From NCBI GenBank assembly GCA_938039145.1, contig CALHVG010000013.1, positions 1 through 17,486 on the forward strand: a stretch of 17,486 nucleotides of DNA. Direction: 5' to 3'. Both the position numbers and the translations under genes were made by a program. The notes beneath the pieces are model-generated. The model saw only the letters and a list, made by a program, of their open reading frames with translations. It searched no databases and had not been told where the DNA came from. Shown here piece after piece: positions 1-7,497 of the stretch. Origin of the DNA: an uncultured Treponema sp. GTDB taxonomy: Bacteria > Spirochaetota > Spirochaetia > Treponematales > Treponemataceae. Every line of letters begins with the position of its first letter. Position 1 is the stretch's first letter.

Positions 1-29
1 GCCTGCATTATGTTTAAGGACACATCTTG

Positions 30-59
30 CAAGTTTGCCGCATGGCAAACTTGGGGCGG
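30..59. repeat. Hairpin repeat, copy 1, with GGGCGG tail
   Basis: A perfect 10-bp inverted repeat, CAAGTTTGCC (30-39) and GGCAAACTTG (44-53), surrounds a GCAT loop and is followed by GGGCGG (54-59). A second copy with the same layout lies at 212-241. No T-tract follows on either strand, so a simple intrinsic terminator is unlikely. It may be a REP-like dispersed element or an RNA structure; its function is unknown. Confidence 0.75.
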
Positions 60-144
60 ACATACAACTGACAACCAGATGAAGTATGCATTACAATGTC
101 CATCCTCACCCTTTTTTCGTCCCCGCAAGCAAAAGACGTGGTTT

Positions 145-189
145 CCAAAGGATACTCACTTTGGTCATACCCAAAGAGAGTGGGGTATG
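145..189. repeat. Two adjacent small inverted repeats
   Basis: CCAAAG (145-150) pairs with CTTTGG (159-164), and CATACCC (166-172) pairs with GGGTATG (183-189). Both lie between the two hairpin repeats at 30-59 and 212-241. Together they make most of this 210-bp non-coding stretch capable of local folding. The short arms could also be chance. Confidence 0.4.
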
Positions 190-211
190 GGGAAAAAGTA
201 AGATGGCTATA

Positions 212-241
212 CAAGTTTTCCGAAAGGAAAACTTGGGGCGG
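212..241. repeat. Hairpin repeat, copy 2, with GGGCGG tail
   Basis: The perfect 10-bp inverted repeat CAAGTTTTCC (212-221) / GGAAAACTTG (226-235) encloses a GAAA loop, a GNRA-type tetraloop, and GGGCGG follows (236-241). Compared with copy 1, one stem pair has changed on both sides (G-C to T-A) while pairing is kept. This suggests selection for the fold rather than the sequence. Confidence 0.75.
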
Positions 242-285
242 CGGGAGAAGACCTAAAAGGTGAAAGACCCGTTTTTCCGCCGCCC
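236..285. repeat. GC-rich 9-bp inverted repeat enclosing smaller stems
   Basis: GGGCGGCGG (236-244) is the exact reverse complement of CCGCCGCCC (277-285). The enclosed 32 bases contain a short ACCT/AGGT stem (251-261) and a T5 run (272-276). The left arm overlaps the GGGCGG tail of hairpin copy 2, so the two could form one compound structure. It lies just upstream of the promoter of the gene at 334. A structured RNA or the end of an upstream transcript is possible. Confidence 0.5.
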
Positions 286-297
286 TCCCTAATAATA

Positions 298-326
298 TTG
301 AGTTTTTACGCTTATCGAATTAGAAT
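298..326 (+). promoter_or_regulatory. Predicted sigma70-type promoter of the 334-1230 gene
   Basis: TTGAGT (298-303) and TAGAAT (321-326) are separated by 17 bp and resemble -35 and -10 boxes. Transcription would begin about 7 bases after the -10 box, at or next to the ATG at 334. There is no Shine-Dalgarno sequence before that ATG. The message may therefore be leaderless. This is a motif match only. Confidence 0.5.
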
Positions 327-333
327 GCTTAGC

Positions 334-1230
334 ATGAAGAAAAAAGGCATTTTTTTTGCGGTATTGGCGGTTTTTGCGGCGGCTGGCGGCTTTTCAAAGG
401 AACGCCCCGTTGTAAAAGACATAAGCGCATCAAGCGGAACGGGAACTTCGATAACAGTGTCGTGGTCATTGCCTAAAGAACCTGTTCCTGAAATCACAAG
501 GATTTTTGTTTTCCGAAGCACAAAGCCCATAGGCTCGTTCTATGAACTTAGCGGCAAAAAGCCTATTGCGGAACTTGAACCCGATTCCGCCGCCTTTATT
601 GACAGGGTAAATGACTACAGGGATTATTACTATGCCGTTATAGGCGAAGTGAACAAAAGCCTGTTCGATATAATCCTTCCTTCGATAAACTCAACCGTAA
701 ACGGAGTGCATATAAAACTCCCCAAGCCCAAAGCGGAAGCGGTTCCCTCCCCTTCAACAAAAGAAAAAATCCGGTCAACCGGAAGCATAAGAGAAACTCC
801 CCTTCCCTACCTTTATTACACGGATATGCAGGACAAAACTCCGATAAAAATGACAAAAGAAGCCATGGACACGGGAAAGGAACTTGCAAAGTCGCACAAA
901 ATGAAATCCACCAAGATTTCAGAGCCCTACGTATTCGAGGAAGACCTTATTTCCCCTGACGGCGGAGACGATTTTCTTCTGTTCGAGATTCTTAGAGATT
1001 CGTTCATTCAGAAAAAATACACAAAGTCCATCGAGCAGCTGAAAAAGCTCATAAACACAAACAGAACAAAATCCGTAACTCAAAGGGCAAAGTTCTATCT
1101 TGGAGAATCCTATTATTTTGCGGAAAACTACAGCGAGGCTGTAATCGAGTTCCTTTCAGTGTACGATGAATACCCCGCCGTTTCAAAAAAATGGATAGAT
1201 TCCGCGCTTGATTACTTGCAGCTTCAATAA
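334..1230 (+). CDS. Exported FN3-like / TPR-like protein, function unknown
   Basis: A protein of about 298 residues. It opens with MKKKG and a hydrophobic stretch ending near GGFS, so it is probably secreted to the periplasm or outer membrane; no convincing lipobox cysteine is seen. Residues about 25-115 look like a fibronectin type III sandwich (ITVSWSLP near the start, YYYAVIGEVN towards the end). A low-complexity Pro/Ser/Lys linker follows. The last 85 or so residues form helix pairs like the TPR repeats of YbgF/CpoB proteins (YTKSIEQLKKLI, then AKFYLGESYYF and YSEAVIEFL). I chose the ATG at 334 because it begins the signal peptide and sits 7 bases past a good -10 box. ATG 325 (MLS...) and TTG 298 are in frame but lie within or before that promoter. 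The stop overlaps the end of the opposing TPR gene by 7 bp. A scaffold or adaptor role is inference. Confidence 0.75.
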   Translation: MKKKGIFFAVLAVFAAAGGFSKERPVVKDISASSGTGTSITVSWSLPKEPVPEITRIFVFRSTKPIGSFYELSGKKPIAELEPDSAAFIDRVNDYRDYYYAVIGEVNKSLFDIILPSINSTVNGVHIKLPKPKAEAVPSPSTKEKIRSTGSIRETPLPYLYYTDMQDKTPIKMTKEAMDTGKELAKSHKMKSTKISEPYVFEEDLISPDGGDDFLLFEILRDSFIQKKYTKSIEQLKKLINTNRTKSVTQRAKFYLGESYYFAENYSEAVIEFLSVYDEYPAVSKKWIDSALDYLQLQ

Positions 1231-3389
1231 ATGCTTCGGATAAGGTCAACGAACGAAGGAACTCTTTTTATTCCGAAATCTTCCGCGCTGAGGGCTGATT
1301 CGTCCTTTGAGTTCAGACTGTTCCCCGAAGAGTCCGCATTGGGGGCAGGCCTGAGCTGAGCGGCTGTTTCCTGCACGGCTTCAGCATTTCCGGAGCCTGC
1401 CTCTTCTGAAGGCGGAACGAAAAGAAGCACCAACTGGTCGCTGATGTTCACCTTGTCGTAAAATCCTTTTATTTCAAGATTTCCCTCTGAAACTTCCTCG
1501 CCGACCGATGTAACGGTGAACGAGCCCAGAATGTCGTTTTCCTTGTAGATAACGCCGCTTGTTGTCCCCGAAGTTGTAACTCCGCCTTTTCTGACAACAT
1601 CAAACACGGCACCCTCTCGGATGTTTTCCGAGCGCCCCAAATCGGAAAGCAGAACTTTGCCGTTCCTTGCAACGATTTTTCCTGTAACGGGAAGCTTTTC
1701 CAAAATCTCGTTCCGGAACCTGCGGAATGTATGCGAATACCTGTTGTTCCCCGCCCCGTAAATCGAATTTTCGGAAAGAAGATAGCCAGTCCTTCCCGAA
1801 TACAATTTGTATTCAAGCGTCAAGTCTCGGTTTCCCTCGTCCTGATTCAGAATCACAAAATAATCCAAACCTGAGTTTCTTGCATTTTTGAACGCTTCTC
1901 CAAATCCGCTTACCGGAGCGGCTTTTGCATCCACGGAAGCGGACACAATGCCTGAAAAAACATCGCAGGCAAACTCGGACGCAACTTTGTTTCCTTCCAC
2001 ATGATTCAGCTGCACGCCCGAAGGAACATAGTATATGCCCAAACTCCATCTTGTCTTGTCAAGGAAAAACGGATTCACGTTCCATTTTTTTGAAAGGGAT
2101 TCGCCTAAAATATCGCTGTACGCCTCAATTGTGTCGTCCATCGAAACCTGCAATGCGCTTTTTGTTGAACCGGAACTATTTGAATCGGAAGCGCCGCCCT
2201 TAAAATCCCTGTTTTTTTGAATGAACAGAAGCTGTTCAAGATAAAGTTCGTGCATTCCGTAAAGCTCAAGCATATCGGCAAAGGCTATGCGCGCCTCTTC
2301 GTTTGAAGGGTCAAGTTTCAACGCCCTTTGATATTCCCAGACCATCTGAGAATTGTCGAATCGGCTTTTTGCAAGACGGGCAACACCCATGTGGTAGGAA
2401 GCCCATTCTTCTCGCCTAGAATCTTCGATTGGAATATGTTCCTTTACGGTAAGCTCAAGTGCCGCCCTCATAATTTCGTCGTCGGGAACGATTCTAAGTC
2501 CCGCCGCCCACGTTTCTATTGCGCCGGAAATATCGTTCTTTCTGAACCGGGAGCACCCTTTTAAATACCACGCGGAAGCCGCCGAGCGGTTCTTCGCAAG
2601 CCTGAAATCGCAGAGCGCAATAACTTCGTCATAGGATTTTTTTGCGTAAAGAACCTTTGCCAAAAGCTCGTAAGCCCTGTCGTATTTTCCGTTCAGCTCA
2701 ACTGCGATTCTGCACTGTTTTTCACAAGCGGAAAAATCATTTTTCATTGCGTAAAGCACAGCCGAAAGATAATGCACTTCCGCTTCGCCCGAATAAAAAC
2801 CCAGGGCGGAATCCATAAAATGCCTTGCGTTGTCGTATTTTCCCATCTCGGCGGAAACCACGGCAAGACTTAAAAGCGCCTTTCGGTTTTTAGATTCTCT
2901 TTTAAGGGCTTCGCGGTACTGTTTTTCCGCACCCGTAAGTTTTCCATCAAAAAGGTCAAGTTCCGCAAGTCCGAACCTTGCTTCAACGTTGTTCGGAAAT
3001 GTTTTAAGTATTTTTTCAAATACGGCTCTTGCATCGGAAAATTTTTCAAGAGCGATGAATGTCATTCCCCTAAGATTGTCCACTGAACTGTCATCTCTAA
3101 GATATTTTTCCGCCTCGCCGAGCTGCTGAAGTGTCAAATCGTATTCGCCGAGCATATACGAACATTTTGAAAGGTTGAACCAGGCATCTCCATACGAAGG
3201 ATTTTCGTTTATCGCTTCAAGAAAATGCTGGCTTGCAAGATACCAGTTTTCGTTTTCCTGTTCCGATACGCCGTCGGAAAAATAATCGCCTGCCGTTTTA
3301 TCTTCAGCAAACGACGGAACACAAACAAACAGAAGAACGGCAAAAACGGCAAATAATGCCGGCTTTCTATCTTGACGATTGCTCTTCAT
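1224..3389 (-). CDS. Exported TPR-repeat protein with C-terminal LpoB/CsgG-like region
   Basis: A 721-residue protein with a clear signal peptide (basic start, then a hydrophobic core ending FVCVPSFA before EDK). Residues about 30-390 are consecutive tetratricopeptide repeats, for example YLASQHFLEAINENPSYGDAWFNL (given here only as the first unit) and later ALKLDPSNEEARIAFADML. Residues about 420-640 are a mixed alpha/beta region resembling CsgG/LpoB/FlgT-type domains, and a beta-rich segment (VLLSDLGRSENIREGAVFDV) follows; this domain match is tentative. The start ATG has GGAG 7 bases upstream and lies inside the 3' end of the CBS gene (23-bp overlap), so translation is probably coupled. 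It is the last gene of the minus-strand block. TPR solenoids hold protein partners, so a periplasmic scaffold for envelope assembly is a reasonable but unproven role. Confidence 0.82.
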   Translation of the reverse strand: MKSNRQDRKPALFAVFAVLLFVCVPSFAEDKTAGDYFSDGVSEQENENWYLASQHFLEAINENPSYGDAWFNLSKCSYMLGEYDLTLQQLGEAEKYLRDDSSVDNLRGMTFIALEKFSDARAVFEKILKTFPNNVEARFGLAELDLFDGKLTGAEKQYREALKRESKNRKALLSLAVVSAEMGKYDNARHFMDSALGFYSGEAEVHYLSAVLYAMKNDFSACEKQCRIAVELNGKYDRAYELLAKVLYAKKSYDEVIALCDFRLAKNRSAASAWYLKGCSRFRKNDISGAIETWAAGLRIVPDDEIMRAALELTVKEHIPIEDSRREEWASYHMGVARLAKSRFDNSQMVWEYQRALKLDPSNEEARIAFADMLELYGMHELYLEQLLFIQKNRDFKGGASDSNSSGSTKSALQVSMDDTIEAYSDILGESLSKKWNVNPFFLDKTRWSLGIYYVPSGVQLNHVEGNKVASEFACDVFSGIVSASVDAKAAPVSGFGEAFKNARNSGLDYFVILNQDEGNRDLTLEYKLYSGRTGYLLSENSIYGAGNNRYSHTFRRFRNEILEKLPVTGKIVARNGKVLLSDLGRSENIREGAVFDVVRKGGVTTSGTTSGVIYKENDILGSFTVTSVGEEVSEGNLEIKGFYDKVNISDQLVLLFVPPSEEAGSGNAEAVQETAAQLRPAPNADSSGNSLNSKDESALSAEDFGIKRVPSFVDLIRSIY

Positions 3390-4176
3390 GCTTTACTCCT
3401 TCAGCTGTGGAATGTCTTACAAGTTTCATAAGATTTATTCGATGCCCTTCCATGTCCTGCACAATAAAATCCCAGTCCTTCCACGAGGCTTTTTCGAATT
3501 TTACGGGAACTTTTCCGAAAAGATCAAATGCAAATCCGCCCAGCGAATCGAATTCCTCAGCAGGAAAATCCGCCTCAAGAATTTCGTTCAGGTCGTCAAG
3601 ATCTACGCTTGCATCGCAAAGCCACATTCCGTTCCCGATTTCCGTGATTTCTTCGCTTTCGTTATCGAACTCGTCCTGAATATCGCCCACAATCTCTTCG
3701 ATTATGTCTTCCATCGTTATTATTCCGGCAACCCCGCCGTACTCGTCTATCGCAATTGCAATATGAAGATGCCTTCGTTTAAATTCACGGAGCAATGTAT
3801 CAATCCGCTTTGATTCGGGAACAAAGAAAGCCTTCCTGATTATCTTTTCAAGAGCAATATCCTCGTTCCGGCTTAGCGAATATATTAAATCCTTTACATA
3901 AAGAACGCCGATAACATTGTCGATGGATTCGGAATAGACGGGAAAACGCGAATGTCCGCTTTCGATTATTTTTTTGAAAAGTGATTCGCGAGTTGTGTCA
4001 ACCGAAATAAAATCGACATCTATTCGAGGAACCATGACCTCTTTTATCGAAGTTTCGCTAAGAGCTTCGATTCCCTGAATCATGTCTTTTTTTTCTTCGT
4101 TTATTATCGCCTGCTGTTCAAGGCTTATTACCTCGGAACCGTGATTGTTCTTATTTTTTTTCCTGTTGAAAAGCAT
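3367..4176 (-). CDS. tlyC: CBS-pair / CorC_HlyC protein of the YbeX-TlyC type
   Basis: About 269 residues. The middle holds two CBS domains (EVMVPRIDVDFISVD to GVLYVKDLIYSL, then FFVPESKRIDTLLREF to IDEYGGVAGIITMEDIIEEI), followed by the CorC_HlyC (transporter-associated) domain with GDIQDEFD and DSLGGFAFDLFGKVP. The N-terminal DUF21 membrane region of larger relatives is absent, as in E. coli YbeX (CorC), so this is probably cytosolic. CBS pairs usually bind adenosine nucleotides. E. coli ybeX stands next to ybeY and ybeZ and is linked to ribosome metabolism; the same neighbours occur here. The hemolysin name is historical. I chose the ATG at 4176 (MLFNRKK) because AAGGG stands 6 bases before it. 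The ATG at 4182 has no room for a binding site. A further upstream start would run into ybeY. The gap to ybeY is 13 bp. Confidence 0.9.
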   Translation of the reverse strand: MLFNRKKNKNNHGSEVISLEQQAIINEEKKDMIQGIEALSETSIKEVMVPRIDVDFISVDTTRESLFKKIIESGHSRFPVYSESIDNVIGVLYVKDLIYSLSRNEDIALEKIIRKAFFVPESKRIDTLLREFKRRHLHIAIAIDEYGGVAGIITMEDIIEEIVGDIQDEFDNESEEITEIGNGMWLCDASVDLDDLNEILEADFPAEEFDSLGGFAFDLFGKVPVKFEKASWKDWDFIVQDMEGHRINLMKLVRHSTAEGVKHEEQSSR

Positions 4177-4189
4177 AAACATCCCTTTT

Positions 4190-4675
4190 TTATTTATACT
4201 CCATAATTGCCGTATCTGAAAATTCTTCAAGAATCTTCTCCTGAATCTCAAGCATCTTGCAGACAGGCTTTACACCCTTTTCTATATGTTCGTCTCCGTG
4301 GTCGTAACCGTTAAGATGCAAAAGCCCGTGAACCAAAAGACGCTTAAGCTCGCTGTCCTTTGGAACATCAAAATATTCCGCGTTTTTAGGCAGGGTGCTA
4401 AGACTTATCACGATATCGCCCGCATTAATCCAGTGCCCCTCATCGTCATCGTATTCCCCGCCGTTTTCAAACGAAAGAACATCGGTCGGAGAATCGATGT
4501 TCCTGTATGTGCCGTTCAGTTTGCTGATAAAATTGTCGTCGCAAAAAAGGACGGAAACTTCCTCGCCGTCCATACTGAGGCGCGCCATAACGGACTGAAG
4601 AAAATCGCTTACCCTAAAAAGCCATTCGGGTTCACTAAGCCCGTCCTGCATAGAAACAAAAATCCTGTTAGCCAT
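4190..4675 (-). CDS. ybeY: Endoribonuclease YbeY (rRNA maturation factor)
   Basis: A 161-residue protein of normal length for the family. It carries the diagnostic zinc site HGLLHLNGYDH, with His116, His120 and His126 as ligands, and the conserved LNGTYRNIDSPTDVLSF segment around residues 53-70. YbeY is a single-strand-specific metallo-RNase or rRNA-processing factor needed for 16S 3'-end maturation and ribosome quality control. The C-terminal tail after the zinc site (about 35 residues) is somewhat long. Its ATG overlaps the end of the HD gene by 8 bp (ATGGCTAA), with GAGG upstream inside that gene. Position between phoH/ybeZ and the ybeX-like gene fits the widespread ybeZYX grouping. Confidence 0.96.
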   Translation of the reverse strand: MANRIFVSMQDGLSEPEWLFRVSDFLQSVMARLSMDGEEVSVLFCDDNFISKLNGTYRNIDSPTDVLSFENGGEYDDDEGHWINAGDIVISLSTLPKNAEYFDVPKDSELKRLLVHGLLHLNGYDHGDEHIEKGVKPVCKMLEIQEKILEEFSDTAIMEYK

Positions 4676-6509
4676 TAAGCCTTACCTCGTCAATTGTCTT
4701 GTCCCCAAGCACAGCTTTCCGGGCAGCGTCAACTTTTGCTTTATGAGAAGACGATTCCTGAATCTTTTTTGTTTCTTTATCTTTTTTTACTTCTTTTGAC
4801 TTGGACTCTTTTTCCGGTTCAGAATTCTGCGTGTTTTCCGACTTCTGTTCTGGGTCTTTCTGGTCGGGATATTTTACACGATTGTGATAAACGCCAACCA
4901 AAAGTTTTACGAAAGATTCCCTGATTTTGGTTATATCGCTGAACGTAAGGGAGCAGTCGTCAAGCTGATGATGCTCAATTTTTGAATTTATGAGCATTTG
5001 AATGAACTTATCCAACCGCTCTTCCGTAGGATTATCAAGGGTTCGGCAGGCGGCTTCTACAGTGTCCGCAAGCATTACAACGGCGGATTCTTTTGAGCGC
5101 GGCGGATGCCCCGGATACGAAAAGTCCGCGGGATTTACGTTCGGGTCAAGTTTCTGCGCCTTATCAAAGAAAAACGCAATCAAGCTGTTTCCGTGATGTT
5201 CTTCTATTATGTCTATAAGCACCTGCGGAAGATGAAGCTGACGGGCTTTTTCGACACCTTTACGCACATGGCTTTTCAGAATGGATGCAGAAAGATTCGG
5301 ATTCAAATCGTCGTGCTTGTTCGGGGAGCCTGCGTGAATGTTTTCTGCAAAATATTCGCTTTGGTCTATTTTTCCGATGTCGTGATACCACGAACCTACC
5401 TTAGCCACAAGAGAATCCGCTCCGATTTCCCTGCAGGCGTTTTCGGCAAGCTGCCCCACCATCTGGGAATGCTGATAAGTTCCGCTCGCTGTGATAAAAA
5501 GTTTTTTCAGAATCGGAACGTTTGTGTCAAGAAGATCCATCATGCGGAACACGGAAGCGGTATTCAAAATCCATTCAATCGGAGTAATAAGCGCAAGTGC
5601 TAAAATCCCCGAAAGAAATCCGTTTCCTGCAACCCCGCCAATCAGCATTGCCGTATGCTCTACGCCCTCGGAACTGAAAATCACCTTCAAAAGATAGATA
5701 AAAACCACGTTTATGAACGACATTACAATCGCCACAAAGACCATATGGATTCTTTTTTCTATTTTGCGGACTACAATAGAAGATGCAATGCAGGTGGAAA
5801 ACGTATACAAAAACGGAACAATCTCATAGCCCGAAGCGGCGAATACGCCCAATGCAACTATCATCGAATAAAGCATTGCGCTTAGGTCTCCGTATAAAAT
5901 GGCGACTATAAGCACAAAAAGACTTGCAGGAATTATCACAGTCAGCATGAACGGAGACGAAAAAACTTGCGCCTTTGAACCGAAAGCCGTAGCCCCGTAA
6001 ATCACAAGAAAGCACACTGTCTGGAACACAAATTCCCGAAGCAAGACCTTGCGGCCGAGCGGTGCATACATAAAAAACACCACCCACAGCACAAGAAGAG
6101 CCAAAAGGAAAAGCTCCGAATTTGCGAACGCCCTGTAGTCAAGATATACGGGAGACTCCGCCATTTTTTTGAGTTTTGCAAACGCTTCCTCCGTGATGGG
6201 AAAACCTTTTTTTATGATTTTCTCGCCTTCCTCGATAAACACGGGATTCAGTTCGTCCGCCGGAATAGACCTTGGAGCATATATAGTCCTGTCGGATATC
6301 TGCCCAATCTCAAAATCGCTAAGCCTGTAGTTCGCTATAGTCTGACTTGTGGCGACATCAAAAAAATTAAGCACCGACACGGAAATATATCCCAAAAATA
6401 TGAGTATTATTACCTTGTAGTGTCTTTTTAAAAAGGCAGCCGCAGATTCCATAAATCCCTGAACCTCGCTGTCCTTGGTTATAAATGCATTAGAATTGCT
6501 CTTTTTCAT
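4668..6509 (-). CDS. Membrane HD phosphodiesterase of the PgpH/YqfF (7TMR-HD) type
   Basis: About 613 residues. TM1 is at about 33-53; a short outside segment runs to about 130; roughly seven closely spaced membrane helices follow to about 325. A cytosolic HD domain comes next, with GTYQHSQM (His347), WYHDIGK (His376-Asp377), an EEHHG segment and ADTVEA. This is the 7TMR-HD layout of Listeria PgpH, which hydrolyses cyclic di-AMP to pApA. Specificity here is inferred from the family. Two oddities stand out: the outside 7TMR-HDED region (about 75 residues) is far shorter than in Firmicute members, and about 65 Lys/Glu/Ser-rich residues follow the HD domain. I chose ATG 6509 (MKKSNSN), giving a 20-bp overlap with phoH; AGGG lies 9 bases upstream. 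The upstream TTG at 6527 lacks a binding site. The phoH-HD-ybeY order also occurs in Firmicutes. Confidence 0.9.
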   Translation of the reverse strand: MKKSNSNAFITKDSEVQGFMESAAAFLKRHYKVIILIFLGYISVSVLNFFDVATSQTIANYRLSDFEIGQISDRTIYAPRSIPADELNPVFIEEGEKIIKKGFPITEEAFAKLKKMAESPVYLDYRAFANSELFLLALLVLWVVFFMYAPLGRKVLLREFVFQTVCFLVIYGATAFGSKAQVFSSPFMLTVIIPASLFVLIVAILYGDLSAMLYSMIVALGVFAASGYEIVPFLYTFSTCIASSIVVRKIEKRIHMVFVAIVMSFINVVFIYLLKVIFSSEGVEHTAMLIGGVAGNGFLSGILALALITPIEWILNTASVFRMMDLLDTNVPILKKLFITASGTYQHSQMVGQLAENACREIGADSLVAKVGSWYHDIGKIDQSEYFAENIHAGSPNKHDDLNPNLSASILKSHVRKGVEKARQLHLPQVLIDIIEEHHGNSLIAFFFDKAQKLDPNVNPADFSYPGHPPRSKESAVVMLADTVEAACRTLDNPTEERLDKFIQMLINSKIEHHQLDDCSLTFSDITKIRESFVKLLVGVYHNRVKYPDQKDPEQKSENTQNSEPEKESKSKEVKKDKETKKIQESSSHKAKVDAARKAVLGDKTIDEVRLNG

Positions 6510-7455
6510 TTTCGTAAGCCCTAACAATCTTTTTTACCAAAGGATTTCTGGCAACATCCTCTGCCGTCAAACGGTTCATTCCAACCTCATCCAATCCGGA
6601 AAGAAGATTCATGGAATGCACCAGTCCTGACTGATTTTTATTCGGAAGATCTATCTGCGTTATGTCGCCTGTGACAAAGATTTTGGAATCTTCGCCCATA
6701 CGTGTCAAAAACATTTTCATCTGCTCTTTAGTTGCGTTCTGCGCCTCATCCAGAATCATCACGGATTCCCGCAGCGTCCGTCCCCTCATGTATGCAAGGG
6801 GAGCTGTCTCTATTATCCCCGCATCCAAAAGACGGGCTATGCTTTCCTTGGGAACAAGCATCTCCATCGAGTCGAACAATGGACGAAGGTAAGGATTGAT
6901 TTTTTCTTCAAGCACACCCGGAAGATAGCCCAAACTCTCGCCCGCCTCGACTATAGGACGGGAAAGCACAAGTTTTTTTTTCTTGTGGCTAAGAACAAGA
7001 CGAAGTGCTTCCGCAACCGCAAGAAAAGTTTTTCCGCTGCCTGCAGCACCGTAGCAGAAAACAAGGTCCGATTTTCTCATTGAAAGTATGTAGTCAGCCT
7101 GCCTTTGCGTCCGCGGATAAATTTTTCGCAAAAAACCTTGTGCAAACACGGAAACGCTTTCCATGCAGGCGGATTTTTCTATGTTCAGAACGGACGATAT
7201 TATGTCGGAAGAATTACGTTCTCCCGAATTTATTTCGTCGATAAGCCTGTCGATTATAAAGCGGAATTTTTCTCTTTTTTCAGAATCATCCGTATCCACG
7301 GAAAGCTCATTTCCCTTTGTGAACACGGGAAGACCGAGATGTTCTTCGATGAGTTTAAGATTATCGTCATTTGTGCCGCATACACACGAAAGCAATTCAG
7401 AATCAGGCACAACAATGGTATATTCATTCACAGTGCAGTTAATTGTAAAGTCCAT
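6490..7455 (-). CDS. phoH: PhoH/YbeZ-family ATPase
   Basis: About 321 residues, normal for YbeZ/PhoH-like proteins. An N-terminal domain of about 115 residues (KH-like in this family) leads into a P-loop core. The core has Walker A GAAGSGKT at 136-143, LSRPIVEAGESLGYLPG, Walker B VMILDEAQN near 232, and GDITQIDLP. The usual Walker A is GPAGTGKT, so Ala replaces Pro here; the catalytic Gly-Lys-Thr is intact. The protein is an ATPase thought to work with YbeY in RNA or ribosome metabolism. I chose ATG 7455 (MDFTINCT) because AGGA stands 7 bases upstream. The TTG at 7479 has no good binding site. The gap to the preceding lptD-like gene is 42 bp with no convincing terminator. Confidence 0.95.
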   Translation of the reverse strand: MDFTINCTVNEYTIVVPDSELLSCVCGTNDDNLKLIEEHLGLPVFTKGNELSVDTDDSEKREKFRFIIDRLIDEINSGERNSSDIISSVLNIEKSACMESVSVFAQGFLRKIYPRTQRQADYILSMRKSDLVFCYGAAGSGKTFLAVAEALRLVLSHKKKKLVLSRPIVEAGESLGYLPGVLEEKINPYLRPLFDSMEMLVPKESIARLLDAGIIETAPLAYMRGRTLRESVMILDEAQNATKEQMKMFLTRMGEDSKIFVTGDITQIDLPNKNQSGLVHSMNLLSGLDEVGMNRLTAEDVARNPLVKKIVRAYENEKEQF

Positions 7456-7497
7456 CGGGGTTCCTGTCAATGATTGCAAAAAGCAAATTCCAAGCCC

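Noticed and set aside
10..201. 63-codon open frame on plus in the left non-coding region
   Set aside because: No ribosome binding site; it runs through hairpin copy 1 and the small inverted repeats and has no recognisable protein-like pattern.
3367..4176. Hemolysin function for the tlyC-type gene
   Set aside because: The CBS plus CorC_HlyC architecture without membrane domain and the ybeY/phoH context fit a YbeX-like cytosolic protein; the hemolysin label is historical.
7456..7497. Short TTGC/GCAA stem in the gap between the lptD-like gene and phoH
   Set aside because: Only 4 bp with a T5 loop and no T-run after it; too weak to call a terminator or to split the operon.
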